Source: Pseudanabaena sp. ABRG5-3
GTDB taxonomy: Bacteria > Cyanobacteriota > Cyanobacteriia > Pseudanabaenales > Pseudanabaenaceae
NCBI RefSeq assembly: GCF_003967015.1
Contig: NZ_AP017560.1
Span: 4,214,048 to 4,278,047, forward strand
DNA: 64,000 nt
Direction: 5' to 3'
In this document: positions 35,541-44,173 of the stretch, one piece after another
Position numbering within the stretch: position 1 is the first letter of the stretch
Layout: every line of letters starts with the position of its first letter
Notes under the pieces: generated by a model
Database searches by the model: none
What the model saw: the letters and a program-made list of their open reading frames with translations, nothing else
Told to the model about the DNA's origin: nothing
Made by a program: the position numbers and the translations under genes

Positions 35541-35891
35541 ATATGCTTGACGAGTACTTGAGATGTCATGATTTTTATAGCTTAGGACTAGATATTACAA
35601 AACAGCCAATCCTAACCAGATGTTAATACTTTAGTGGGGATAGTGCTGATCATAACTAAACGAATAATTAAAAAATATCTTTAAAAAATGTCTTTAAAAC
35701 GTATCTTTAAAAAATAATATTCATAGCGTTATTTCAGCTTCATAGTCTGCCAAAGTATACATGCAGATGGAGGCTATTGCACTCAAGATATTGTCTGCAA
35801 TCTCTCAAGATATTGTCTGTATATTGTCAGCTTTGAAAACTACTATATGATAAATAAATAAAGATCAGCCATAAGCTTTTGATAAACACCT
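35541..35891. other. A/T-rich upstream region of ssb with short direct repeats
   Basis: 350 bp between divergent genes. It holds three near-copies of TCTTTAAAA spaced about 15 nt apart (35670-35715) and two copies of CAAGATATTGTCTG about 24 nt apart (35790-35825). These could be regulator sites for ssb or polymerase slippage products. I see no gene or strong hairpin. Confidence 0.45.
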
Positions 35892-36353
35892 ATGAATTCT
35901 ATTGTCTTGATGGCAGAAGTGCTAACCGATCCCGAATTGCGTCGTACTCCCGATAACCAAAGTTCGATCGCTTCATTTCTTGTCCAGTTTGCAGGCGGAC
36001 GTGCCGAAGAAGCCCCTTATCGTATCAAGGTCGTGGGCTGGAATAATCTGGCAGATGAGATTATGGAGAAATATCATAAAGGGGATCAAGTTGTCGTAGA
36101 AGGTCGCCTCCGCCTCGATACTGTCGATCGCGGTACTTACAAAGAAAAACGCACTGAACTAGTTGCCCAAAGAGTTCATAGCTTTGGATCTGGTAGCACA
36201 GCAAGTATAGCTGCTACCCCAACTGCTACACCTGCACGTAGTCCTAGAGCAAATCCATCTACTGCACCTAGTGCTGCTGTGCCGACATCAAGCTATGTGC
36301 CTGTAGCGTCTCCCGTAACCGATGCTCCTGACTATGACGATATTCCGTTTTAA
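35892..36353 (+). CDS. ssb: Single-stranded DNA-binding protein
   Basis: 153 residues. The OB fold covers residues 1-100 (MNSIVLMAEVLTDPELRRTP; RIKVVGWNNLADEIMEKYHKGDQVVVEGRLR), followed by a disordered Ala/Pro/Thr/Ser linker and the acidic tip DYDDIPF, which recruits replication and repair partners. The OB part is slightly divergent from E. coli SSB, as in other cyanobacteria. It coats single-stranded DNA as a tetramer. Confidence 0.94.
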   Translation: MNSIVLMAEVLTDPELRRTPDNQSSIASFLVQFAGGRAEEAPYRIKVVGWNNLADEIMEKYHKGDQVVVEGRLRLDTVDRGTYKEKRTELVAQRVHSFGSGSTASIAATPTATPARSPRANPSTAPSAAVPTSSYVPVASPVTDAPDYDDIPF

Positions 36354-36388
36354 ATAAATAGGGGGCGATTTGCTCCCCCTAATTTATT
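36353..36388 (+). terminator. Terminator of ssb
   Basis: AATAAAT and AGGGGG pair with CCCCCT and ATTTATT around CGATTTGCT, right after the stop codon, ending in TTATT. It runs directly into the next palindromic element. Confidence 0.8.
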
Positions 36389-36529
36389 ACTGATGTTATG
36401 TGGAAGGCTGTAAATCCCTCACCCCTAGCCCCTCTCCCGCAGAAGATGGGAACAAGAAAATAATAGGGGTTTTGCGCTCCTTCTCCTGCGGGAGAAGGGG
36501 ATGAGGGTTCCACGTAACATCAGTTATTA
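36384..36529. repeat. Inverted-repeat element (about 134 bp) flanked by TTATTA
   Basis: TTATTA at 36384-36389 and 36524-36529 flank a body with inverted ends: CTGATGTTATGTGGAA at the left and TTCCACGTAACATCAG at the right (one G-T type mismatch). Inside are the CCTCACCCCTAGCCCC and GGGAGAAGGGGATGAGGG arms of a common cyanobacterial palindrome. It resembles a miniature inverted-repeat element. The stop of the minus-strand gene (36527-36529) lies in the right flank. Confidence 0.72.
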
Positions 36530-36844
36530 TTTAAGAGGCGTTATCCTCTCTAAAGCTTGTTCCGCAGATAAGAGCCTTGAAATGCGTACCTGTGCGATCG
36601 CAACCTTACTGCCCTCATTACTCACAATGCGATCGCTAGTATTAGGTGAATTTTCTGGGATTGCCTCTACCGCTTGGATTGACTCTTCAACTTTATAGAG
36701 AACCATTTCCTCTCTATCGTCAACCAAATAAACCCCGATGGGAATTATGATCGGCCTCCGTCGCCAAGCCATTTCGTTCCATAGACCCGAAACATCCCAT
36801 ACTCTCCGCACCCGCCAACCTTGAGCCAGAAAAAAGTACTTCAT
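36527..36844 (-). CDS. Conserved small cyanobacterial protein, function unknown
   Basis: About 105 residues starting MKYFFLAQGWRVRRVWDVSGLWNEMAWRR. This Trp/Arg-rich opening recurs, as far as I recall, in small cyanobacterial proteins without a known role. The later part is less distinctive (YLVDDREEMVLYKVEES). The longer frame to 36883 is rejected because it begins in the tRNA terminator hairpin. The gene follows tRNA-Thr on the same strand. Confidence 0.6.
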   Translation of the reverse strand: MKYFFLAQGWRVRRVWDVSGLWNEMAWRRRPIIIPIGVYLVDDREEMVLYKVEESIQAVEAIPENSPNTSDRIVSNEGSKVAIAQVRISRLLSAEQALERITPLK

Positions 36845-36859
36845 AATTAAGCCAGCTAT

Positions 36860-36890
36860 AGAATAATTGGCGCAAAGCGCCAATTATTCT
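36860..36890 (-). terminator. Perfect 14-bp hairpin after tRNA-Thr
   Basis: Arms 36860-36873 and 36877-36890 pair exactly around AAA. It begins 12 nt after the 3' end of the minus-strand tRNA gene. Confidence 0.8.
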
Positions 36891-36901
36891 AATGTATAAG
36901 A

Positions 36902-36972
36902 GCCGATGATGAGATTTGAACTCACGGCCTGCTGATTACGAATCAGCTGCACTACCCCTGTGCTACATCGGC
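36902..36972 (-). tRNA. tRNA-Thr (anticodon CGU)
   Basis: On the minus strand the ends GCCGATG and CATCGGC form a perfect 7-bp acceptor stem. The D arm is GCAC...GTGC. The anticodon stem GCTGA/TCAGC holds the 7-nt loop TTCGTAA with anticodon CGT, read as Thr. The T arm is GTGAG-TTCAAAT-CTCAT. The gene is 71 nt and does not encode CCA. Confidence 0.95.
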
Positions 36973-37024
36973 AAGTCAAACACAAATTTTTTGCGAAAGC
37001 TATTATAGCATCATCGCACATTTT

Positions 37025-38737
37025 ATGAAATCTAGGAAAACTTTACAGGCTATGGGATTTGTTACGGGTAACTTGGGGCTAGGTTTGCGCCGTATCTTTA
37101 CTATTAGTTCATTAGGGATTGGTATAGCAGCATGTACTAATATCTTGGCAAAACCAGCCCATAGTGCTGAGCAAATCCGTTTTTGGTATCCCCCTGCTGG
37201 CGAATTTACGATTTACATCAGCGATTTAGAGAAATTTGCTAAGCAAGGAAAAGTGAGTAAGCGCTTGGAGTTTTATCTCGGACGCTTATCATCGGAACAA
37301 CAAACTCAACTGCGCGAAACCCTAGCAACTCGTTACAACATCAGTCATGTTACGGCGGCTCAGTTTGCCTATTCGCCTATTGGTGAGATCTTGATGCGGC
37401 GACTAGGCCGTATTTTGCAGATCACTCCACAACAAAATGGTTTTTCGGCGCTACGAGCAGCTCTAATTCTCTCGGCGCAAAGTGATGAAGGACTGACCAT
37501 TCTCAATGTCTTACAAAGATATCCCGTACCAATTATTTATCTAGACCTACCGCGAGGTTTGCAAGCCTATACGGAAGTTTCACAATTACTCTACAAAAAG
37601 GAACAAGCGATCGCTGCTATCGAAAAACAAGCGATCGCCGAATCAAGCCTTAATCCCACTGAAAATAAAGCTCTAGATATTGCTAAACCAGATTTACGAG
37701 TAACGGGTAACGTGCAATGGACAAAGGAGAAATTTACCTATTTACAGCGCGATCGCAATGTCAGGATTTCGGCAGATCTATATTTACCCAAGGACTTAAC
37801 CAAACCTGCACCATTAATTGTGATCTCCCACGGACTTGCCTCTAATCCCGATACTTTTCAATATCTATCCCAACATCTCGCTTCCTATGGATTTGCCGTC
37901 GCAGCGCTAGAGCATCCAAAAACAGGTAGTCGTGACTTTGCAGCTTTTCTCTCTGGATTGAGCAAATCTCCACAGGTTGAGGAAGCAATTCAACGACCGC
38001 TTGATGTGAAATATTTATTAGATGAGCTAGAACAGAAGGTTAAAACCGATCCTAACTGGCGCGATCGCATGAATCTTGAACAGGTGGGTTTAATTGGACA
38101 TTCCCTTGGTGGTTATACAGTTTTGGCTCTGGGCGGCGCTCAACTAAACTTCAAGCAAATCAATCAAGAATGCAGCACACCTGAACCTGATATCTCTTCA
38201 TTTAATGTTGCCAAAATTTTGCAATGTCGCTTTAGTTCCTTAGACACCAATAATACTAATCTCAGCGATCGCCGTATCAAAGCAGTTTTAGCCATAAATC
38301 CTCTTGGTGGCAGCACTTTATTAGGTAAAGAGGGAATGCAAAATATCAAGATTCCCGTCACCATTTTTGCTAGTGGTGAAGATATATTTACCCCTGCGAT
38401 TCCTGAACAGTTTTTCCCCTTTGTATGGCTAACTAATTCCCATAAATATTTAGTAACTTTCCCTAAAGGAACGCATTTCTCATTTTTAGAAAGAAGCGAT
38501 CGCGGGGTACTGATTGTTCCAGAAAGCGTAGTAGGTGAGAAGCCCGAATTTACTCATCCCTATGCAAAAGCTTTAAGTATTGCTTTTTTTGAAACTTACC
38601 TCAATCAACGTCCTGAATTTACTAGTTATTTAACTAATAACTATGTCCAAGCGATCGCCTCGCCAAGATTTCCTGCTTCGTTAACTACCAATTTTTCAGA
38701 ATCACAACTCTTGCAATCCCTAGATTTAAAACCCTAG
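37025..38737 (+). CDS. Alpha/beta hydrolase with N-terminal DUF1400 domain
   Basis: 570 residues. A signal-like N-terminus (about 1-48) is followed by a DUF1400 domain (IRFWYPPAGEFTIYISDLEKFAKQGKVSKRLEFYL...YPVPIIYLDL). The C-terminal half is an alpha/beta hydrolase with oxyanion region VISHGLASNPDTF, nucleophile elbow GHSLGG and a late His in FPKGTHFSFLER. The arrangement is typical of cyanobacterial dienelactone hydrolase/lipase-like proteins. It is probably extracytoplasmic; the substrate is unknown. Confidence 0.9.
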   Translation: MKSRKTLQAMGFVTGNLGLGLRRIFTISSLGIGIAACTNILAKPAHSAEQIRFWYPPAGEFTIYISDLEKFAKQGKVSKRLEFYLGRLSSEQQTQLRETLATRYNISHVTAAQFAYSPIGEILMRRLGRILQITPQQNGFSALRAALILSAQSDEGLTILNVLQRYPVPIIYLDLPRGLQAYTEVSQLLYKKEQAIAAIEKQAIAESSLNPTENKALDIAKPDLRVTGNVQWTKEKFTYLQRDRNVRISADLYLPKDLTKPAPLIVISHGLASNPDTFQYLSQHLASYGFAVAALEHPKTGSRDFAAFLSGLSKSPQVEEAIQRPLDVKYLLDELEQKVKTDPNWRDRMNLEQVGLIGHSLGGYTVLALGGAQLNFKQINQECSTPEPDISSFNVAKILQCRFSSLDTNNTNLSDRRIKAVLAINPLGGSTLLGKEGMQNIKIPVTIFASGEDIFTPAIPEQFFPFVWLTNSHKYLVTFPKGTHFSFLERSDRGVLIVPESVVGEKPEFTHPYAKALSIAFFETYLNQRPEFTSYLTNNYVQAIASPRFPASLTTNFSESQLLQSLDLKP

Positions 38738-38775
38738 ATTTAAAATAGTGGCGATGCTTTGCGCCATCTCCAATT

Positions 38776-39144
38776 TTATTTCTGCAAACGTCTCAGTTCA
38801 TCCTGTAAAGCCTGAACTTTGCTTTTTAGCTGATCTACATCATTCACTGTTTGATTAGAGCTAGCATCCTCTTCGTCATCGATGGAAATGGTGCGGGGTT
38901 CGTCTTTACCTGTTGAATTTGGAGAGCTTTCACCAATTGGTTTTTGAGAATTTTTCACAAGGTCATCGACAAATTTTCTAGCTTCCTCGGTGGTCATTTC
39001 ACCTCTTTCCACTAATTCATCAGCCAGTTTACTAGCTTGAGTGCGGAGTTCATTGAGGGTCTCGCCTGCTTTTTCACCTGCAACCGTCGCCAAGCCTAGA
39101 CCTAGATAAAATGCTTTTTGGACGATACCACCAAATGGATTCAT
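38776..39144 (-). CDS. Phasin-family-like small coiled-coil protein
   Basis: 122 residues: MNPFGGIVQKAFYLGLGLATVAGEKAGETLNELRTQASKLADELVERGEMTTEEARKFVDDLV is the pattern annotated as phasin family/polyhydroxyalkanoate granule-associated in cyanobacteria. An acidic linker and a short coiled coil (VDQLKSKVQALQDELRRLQ) end it. AGGAG lies 8 nt before the ATG. A true role on granules is not shown by the sequence. Confidence 0.7.
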   Translation of the reverse strand: MNPFGGIVQKAFYLGLGLATVAGEKAGETLNELRTQASKLADELVERGEMTTEEARKFVDDLVKNSQKPIGESSPNSTGKDEPRTISIDDEEDASSNQTVNDVDQLKSKVQALQDELRRLQK

Positions 39145-39395
39145 TGCTAATACTCCTGATTTAAGATCATTTAGCTAAATGTTGAAGAACACTTTGCAAT
39201 ACTTATATCTATATCAAAATTACTGACTTTTGGGTATTGCCCTAGAGGTTAGGATATGTAGTGGTTTCCACATAAAAGCCAAAAGAGAAAGTCAAGATAA
39301 AGCAGCATTGCTATTTTCAGTGATTGAGAAGCTTGTGCCGCCCGCATAGCAGACAAGCTTCTAGGTTTTTAGTTTATTTATTCTTAGCTACTTAT

Positions 39396-39542
39396 TTACT
39401 TAACTGATGTTACGTAAATAAGTAGGGGCGGGTTTTGCATATAGATCTTACTTTAAGCCCAGAATTATCAACTAAACCCGCCCCTACTGTGCACACGATT
39501 ACCTTACGGAGTAATGGTTCCATGTAACATCAGTTACTTAAC
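39396..39542. repeat. Inverted-repeat element (about 130 bp) flanked by TTACTTAAC
   Basis: The body 39404-39533 has inverted ends CTGATGTTACGT and CATGTAACATCAG, with an internal palindrome (AGGGGCGGGTTT and AAACCCGCCCCT). TTACTTAA precedes it at 39396-39403 and TTACTTAAC follows at 39534-39542; counting the first C of the body, the repeat is 9 bp. It belongs with the element at 36.4 kb and shares its flanking 9-mer with the one at 7.7 kb. The stop codon of the next gene (39534-39536) is in the right flank. Confidence 0.75.
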
Positions 39543-40169
39543 TAGCTGAAATGAATTAAGGAAAAAGTCTATATCCTTCGTGCGAACAATGGGAGATTGA
39601 GTGCCAACTTTAGCAGCAGGAACAAGTCCTAAATTAAAGGGTTTACTCAAAGTGATGAGCATATACATCTTATTGGCAACCGCATAACATCTTCCAATTT
39701 GCAAGTCACCAGTAGGAGTTCCACCTTCTATCTCTATCCCTTGATAACGAGACAAACTGACATTGCTTTGACTTGTCACCTTAAATCCTTGCGGGAGAGA
39801 ACTTTTACAAACAGACAATAATAGTTTGGATGTATCGGAGCCATTTAGATCCGATATAAAGTCGATAACAGCAACCCCATAGACAGTAATAACCTCTGGG
39901 TTAACTAATCGCATTTGCATGAATAGGCGTGCATCTCTCATTCCTTGTTGAGTAGGTAGGGATATTTCTACAGGACTGCTAGGAAATGCACTTTTAAATC
40001 CATTAGATTGATATGTAAAAGTTTTCCAGTTTGCTAAATTGGTTTGAGAGTTTTGGGTTTGGGCGATCGCAGAATCTGGAGAATATATGCTAATTATGGA
40101 GGGTGTCCAGAGTAAGCATGTAGAAGCTATAGCTGAAGCAAGAAGGTTTTGAGGTGTAATGCAACGCAT
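39534..40169 (-). CDS. Secreted protein of unknown function
   Basis: 211 residues with a signal peptide (cleavage near 36, SAIAQTQ). The mature part has YQSNGFKSAFPSSPVEISLPTQQGMRDARLFMQ, a layout seen in small exported cyanobacterial proteins. It is beta-rich with two cysteines. Its TAA lies in the flanking repeat of the inverted-repeat element, so the element sits directly at the gene end without disrupting it. Confidence 0.65.
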   Translation of the reverse strand: MRCITPQNLLASAIASTCLLWTPSIISIYSPDSAIAQTQNSQTNLANWKTFTYQSNGFKSAFPSSPVEISLPTQQGMRDARLFMQMRLVNPEVITVYGVAVIDFISDLNGSDTSKLLLSVCKSSLPQGFKVTSQSNVSLSRYQGIEIEGGTPTGDLQIGRCYAVANKMYMLITLSKPFNLGLVPAAKVGTQSPIVRTKDIDFFLNSFQLVK

Positions 40170-40297
40170 AGGATATTCTCAGTTTTGGCAGTAAATTTTC
40201 ATCCTAGATGCTCTCATATCTAAAAATGTTTCATCTAATTCAGTATACTTATTAATTTTTAACATTTACGATCAACTATTTACGATCAACGCTAGTC

Positions 40298-41821
40298 ATG
40301 AAGTTCTCCAATTGGCTTTCTCAACGGGCATTACAGAAAAAAGAGGCGATCGCACTTGTCTTCAGATCTCCTAATCATCCAATAGCACATTGGACATATG
40401 CCCAATTAGAAACTGAGGTTAATCGTTGGGTAGAGCATTTACAGTCCTTGGGAATCAAATCAGGCGATCGCGTGGGTTTGTTGCTAACTAATCATCCCCA
40501 GTACATCATGCTGGTTCATGCGTTGGTGAAATGTGAAGCCGTAGCTATCTTTTTAAATATTCGCCTTACGGTTGATGAATTACGTTGGCAATTAGAGGAT
40601 AGTCAGACTAAATATCTTCTCTGTGATGAATTTACTCAGTTAATTGCTCATGATTTGGGAAGTGATATAGAGAACTTAGTAGTTGAGAATTGCCCTCACC
40701 CCCTAGCCCCCTCTCCCAATGGGAGAGGGGGGACAGGAGGATTTTCTCTCTCTGGGAGAAGGTTAGGAGGAGATGGCTTAATTAATTTAGAGGATATACA
40801 GGGGATTTTTTATACTTCGGGAACAACTGGGAAGCCCAAGGCAGTTCCCTTAACCTATAACAATCATTTTCATAGCGCGATCGCTTCAACCTTGAATTTA
40901 GGAACTTATACAAATGACAACTGGTTGCTATGTATGCCGATGTTTCATGTGGGAGGACTAGCGATCGCATGGCGGAGTGTGATTAATGGAACTGCGATTA
41001 CACTTTTACCGAAGTTTGATGAGCAGGAAGTTCTAGAAGCGATCACGCTTGAAAAAGTGACGATCATTTCCCTTGTGCCGACTATGCTTGCGCGCTTGTT
41101 AAAACATCCCCATTGGCAAAACCTCCAAAATTTACGTGCGATTCTCTTGGGCGGCGCACCTGCTAGTAAGGAATTAATTGAGCAATGTCTGCAATTAAAT
41201 TTACCAATAATGCCCACCTATGGCATGACCGAAACTGCTTCTCAAGTTGCAACATTATTACCCCATGAAGTTGCTCTCAAACAAGGTTCTTCTGGTTTAC
41301 CTCTATTTGGCAATCGATTTCGGATTGTGGATCTAGAGAAGCCTCAACAAGAAGTTCCCATCGGTGAGGTTGGACAAATCCTTGTGCAAGGTTCAAGTGT
41401 GATGAGTGGTTATCTCCATCAGTTAGAGAATACTGCGGTTAAGGATGGTTGGCTATATACAGGCGATCTCGGTTATTGCGATCGCGATGGCTATCTCTAT
41501 GTGGTCAGTCGTCGTTCAGACTTGATTATCAGTGGTGGTGAAAATATTTATCCTACGGAAATCGAATCGATTTTATTAGAGCATCCTGCAATTTTAGAAG
41601 TATGTGTGGTGGGTGTTAGCGATCGCGAATGGGGCGAGATCGTGACAGCAGTGATGGTGATAAATGCAGATTTATCACTGGATGATGTGAGAAGCTTTTG
41701 TGAACAAAAATCGCTGGCTCGCTATAAATTGCCAAAATCTATTCATATTTGGGAATCACTACCCAAAACAGCTTCGGGCAAGCTATTACGCCAAAAGATT
41801 CGCGAATATTTAGAGTGTTAG
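40298..41821 (+). CDS. menE: 2-succinylbenzoate--CoA ligase
   Basis: 507 residues of the AMP-forming acyl-CoA ligase family: P-loop YTSGTTGKPKAVPLT, MPTYGMTETASQV, GYLYVVSRRSDLIISGGENIYPTEIE and a C-terminal catalytic Lys in LPKTASGKLL. Size and overall wording fit MenE of cyanobacterial phylloquinone synthesis; a neighbouring men operon is not present, so a related acyl-CoA ligase cannot be fully excluded. Residues about 132-160 (PHPLAPSPNGRGG... GRRLGGDG) are encoded by an inserted palindromic repeat that keeps the frame, just before the P-loop. Confidence 0.85.
   Translation: MKFSNWLSQRALQKKEAIALVFRSPNHPIAHWTYAQLETEVNRWVEHLQSLGIKSGDRVGLLLTNHPQYIMLVHALVKCEAVAIFLNIRLTVDELRWQLEDSQTKYLLCDEFTQLIAHDLGSDIENLVVENCPHPLAPSPNGRGGTGGFSLSGRRLGGDGLINLEDIQGIFYTSGTTGKPKAVPLTYNNHFHSAIASTLNLGTYTNDNWLLCMPMFHVGGLAIAWRSVINGTAITLLPKFDEQEVLEAITLEKVTIISLVPTMLARLLKHPHWQNLQNLRAILLGGAPASKELIEQCLQLNLPIMPTYGMTETASQVATLLPHEVALKQGSSGLPLFGNRFRIVDLEKPQQEVPIGEVGQILVQGSSVMSGYLHQLENTAVKDGWLYTGDLGYCDRDGYLYVVSRRSDLIISGGENIYPTEIESILLEHPAILEVCVVGVSDREWGEIVTAVMVINADLSLDDVRSFCEQKSLARYKLPKSIHIWESLPKTASGKLLRQKIREYLEC
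40691..40777 (+). repeat. Palindromic repeat inserted in frame within menE
   Basis: CCCTCACCCCCTAGCCCC and CTCTCCCAATGGGAGAG form the palindrome, continuing to TCTGGGAGAAGGTTAGGAGG. It is the same repeat type as the interior of the element at 36.4 kb. It adds close to 29 codons of Pro/Gly/Arg-rich sequence. Confidence 0.85.
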
Positions 41822-41859
41822 TGTTGGTATTTCCGCCTTCGGCGGAAATACCAACACTA
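41819..41859 (+). terminator. Perfect 19-bp hairpin beginning with the menE stop codon
   Basis: Arms 41819-41837 and 41841-41859 pair exactly around TTC. The TAG stop (41819-41821) is in the stem. Confidence 0.85.
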
Positions 41860-41888
41860 CATACAGCAGTTTGTGATCAAAAGAACCA

Positions 41889-41939
41889 CAAGAAAATTTT
41901 TAAAAGCGTTGCAAAGCAACGCTTTTAAAAATTTTCTTG
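41889..41939. terminator. Perfect 24-bp hairpin
   Basis: Arms 41889-41912 and 41916-41939 pair exactly around AAA, with further imperfect pairing outside (AAGAACC and GGTTCT). It lies 30 nt past the menE terminator and 85 nt before the DCC gene. Confidence 0.75.
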
Positions 41940-42024
41940 GTTCTGGTTTGAGCGCAAAGCGCTGTAACTGTCGAGGGGATTAGTTACAATTGAGATAGCT
42001 ATATTATGGATAAAAATCATACCC

Positions 42025-42486
42025 ATGACATTATGGAAAATTAAGCTACTCTACGATGGTGCTTGTCCCCTCTGTGTGCGCGAGGTCAATTTCTTAAAAC
42101 GTAAAGATGGCGATCGCGGTTTGATTAAATTTGTGGATATCGCCGCCGATGACTATGACCCTAAGGACAATGCGAGCCTCGACTTCGAGACTGCAATGGG
42201 GCGCATCCATGCCATCTTACCGAATGGGGAAATTATCCAAAATGTGGAAGTATTTCGCCAAACCTATGACATTCTCGGCATTGGGTGGATTTATGCAATT
42301 ACCAAGTTGCCACTAGTCGGATGGCTAGCTGATGCTCTCTATGGAATTTGGGCGGACTATCGACTCTTGCTGACAGGTCGGGCAGATTTGAAAACCCTTG
42401 TCGCGGAACGTGAGCAACGTCTCAAAGCTTGTGAAGAACGTTGTGTTATCGGGAATAGGGCGATCGCGAATAGGGAAACATCATGA
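42025..42486 (+). CDS. DCC (DUF393) family thiol-disulphide oxidoreductase-like protein
   Basis: 153 residues starting with the family hallmark LLYDGACPLCVREVNFLKRKD, including the D-x-x-C-x-x-C motif that names the DCC family (thioredoxin-like fold). Later NGEIIQNVEVFRQTY and a hydrophobic segment (WIYAITKLPLVGWLADALYGIWADYR) are also typical. Partner and substrate are unknown. Its last four bases overlap the start of the TspO-like gene (ATGA), so the two are translationally coupled. Confidence 0.88.
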   Translation: MTLWKIKLLYDGACPLCVREVNFLKRKDGDRGLIKFVDIAADDYDPKDNASLDFETAMGRIHAILPNGEIIQNVEVFRQTYDILGIGWIYAITKLPLVGWLADALYGIWADYRLLLTGRADLKTLVAEREQRLKACEERCVIGNRAIANRETS

Positions 42487-42956
42487 TTATTGCTTGGCTT
42501 GCGATCGCCATAATTTGCTTTGTAATTGGCTTTGTCCTCAACAAGCTCTTTCCTGCGGACTATAAATGGTTTATGCGCTTGCGTCGTCCGCGATGGCTGA
42601 CCTTTGAGGGCGCAATTCCCTTTATTTGGATCTCGATTTTTATTTGCGGAATTACCTCTGCGGCGGTCATTTGGGAAGCACAACCAGCAACGATTAGCAC
42701 ATGGATACTCATGATTGGCTATGCGATCGTTGAGATTGCGGTGTTAGCCTATACCCCAGTAATGACCCGTTTACGAAATGTCAGGGTTGGTGCGATCGTG
42801 GGGGCGATCGGTTTTATATTAGGAGTGATTTTAGCGGCTCTGGTTTGGCAAGTTTCCAGCTTGGCAGGATGGCTCTTAGTGCCATATTTGCTATGGAGTC
42901 CTGTGGGTACTTATGTAACATGGGTCATGGCAAGACTCAATCCACCCGAAATTTAG
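42483..42956 (+). CDS. TspO/MBR-like membrane protein
   Basis: 157 residues with five hydrophobic segments. KWFMRLRRPRWLTFEGAIPFIW resembles the first-loop motif (W..L..P.w.pp..f...W) of TspO/MBR proteins, and LVPYLLWSPVGTYVTWVMARLN resembles their fifth helix (Y..W..fAtyLN). TspO proteins bind tetrapyrroles. The match is moderate, and these cyanobacterial relatives are divergent. It overlaps the DCC gene by 4 nt. Confidence 0.75.
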   Translation: MIIAWLAIAIICFVIGFVLNKLFPADYKWFMRLRRPRWLTFEGAIPFIWISIFICGITSAAVIWEAQPATISTWILMIGYAIVEIAVLAYTPVMTRLRNVRVGAIVGAIGFILGVILAALVWQVSSLAGWLLVPYLLWSPVGTYVTWVMARLNPPEI

Positions 42957-42990
42957 GTAGCTATAGCCATTTATGTTAGACCCAAAACTA

Positions 42991-43039
42991 AACCCCAAAG
43001 AGAGTTACAGTGTTTTGCACTGTAACTCTCTTTGGGGTT
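42991..43039 (+). terminator. Perfect 22-bp hairpin after the TspO-like gene
   Basis: Arms 42991-43012 and 43018-43039 pair exactly around a 5-nt loop. Confidence 0.8.
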
Positions 43040-43100
43040 AACCGCATTCATCCAAACAAGTTCGTTCATCGTACATACATCAATAGGAATTAAACAGAGC

Positions 43101-44114
43101 ATGACAGTTAAACATTTAAAGATTTTGCATCAACATAATGCAGACATACATCAAACCTTTGAGAAAGATGGTCATGATGTTGTTCAGGGATTAGTGGCTA
43201 CTCCCAAAACACTTCCACCCAAATACTTCTATGACGATCGCGGCTCGGAGTTATTTGAGCAAATTTGCGAACTTCCCGAATATTATCCAACCCGAACCGA
43301 AGCATGGATATTAAATAAATATGCTGATGAAATTGCTGATATTACGGGTTCCTGTGAATTGGTGGAATTAGGTAGTGGCAGTTCTACGAAAACCCATTAT
43401 TTGCTAAATGCTTATCAAAAAGTAGCGAATTCTCTCACAAAATCCACACCAGATGCCTTTAGTTATATTCCCATTGATGTCAGTGGTGGCATTCTCAAAA
43501 CGACCGTCTTACATTTACAGAAAAAGTATCCCGATCTCATCCTTGAGGGCTTAATCGGTACATACGACGAGGCTTTACTTTATCTTGGTAAAAACCACTC
43601 GCGATCGCGGATGATTTTCTTTTTGGGTAGTTCCATTGGTAATTTTAATGAATCAGAGTCTAATAAGTTTTTAAACAAGGTTTCCCATGCTTTGACTCAG
43701 GGTGATTATTTCTTGTTGGGCATTGATTTGCAAAAGCCTAAGGATATTCTCGAAGCTGCTTATAATGACGCGCAGCAAGTAACAGCAGCTTTTAATTTGA
43801 ATATGCTCGCCCATTTGAACTGGCGTTTTCAAGGCAATTTCGATTTGAACTTGTTTAAGCATCAGGCAATTTATAACGAAATCGATCATCAAATTGAGAT
43901 GTATCTACATGCTCAAGTAGAGCATCAAGTATCGCTAGATATTCTCGATCTCAAGGTGCAGTTTCAAGCAGGTGAAAGCATTCTCACAGAGATTTCGCGT
44001 AAGTTTGATTTAGCAAAAGTACAATCACAATTGCGATCGCAGGGTTTAGAAACCGTCAAAATCTGGACAGATCCTCAAAAATGGTTTGGCTTAGTACTTT
44101 GTCAAGTTCTCTAA
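43101..44114 (+). CDS. egtD: L-histidine N-alpha-trimethyltransferase (ergothioneine synthesis)
   Basis: About 337 residues of the EgtD family: LPPKYFYDDRGSELFEQICELPEYYPTRTE, SAM-binding ELGSGSSTKT, FLGSSIGNF and DYFLLGIDLQKP. It trimethylates histidine to hercynine with three SAM molecules. The next gene, 59 bp on, encodes a matching sulfoxide synthase, so this is a two-gene ergothioneine operon. The ATG at 43101 is used because the longer frame starts with TTG in the upstream terminator. Confidence 0.93.
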   Translation: MTVKHLKILHQHNADIHQTFEKDGHDVVQGLVATPKTLPPKYFYDDRGSELFEQICELPEYYPTRTEAWILNKYADEIADITGSCELVELGSGSSTKTHYLLNAYQKVANSLTKSTPDAFSYIPIDVSGGILKTTVLHLQKKYPDLILEGLIGTYDEALLYLGKNHSRSRMIFFLGSSIGNFNESESNKFLNKVSHALTQGDYFLLGIDLQKPKDILEAAYNDAQQVTAAFNLNMLAHLNWRFQGNFDLNLFKHQAIYNEIDHQIEMYLHAQVEHQVSLDILDLKVQFQAGESILTEISRKFDLAKVQSQLRSQGLETVKIWTDPQKWFGLVLCQVL

Positions 44115-44173
44115 ATTACTTTTAAAGTGATGCGAAGCAGCACTTTAACAAAATATTTTAATTAGGAAAATCT

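Noticed and set aside
43032-43100. Longer EgtD start
   Set aside because: It begins with TTG inside the hairpin of the upstream gene and adds residues not seen in the family.
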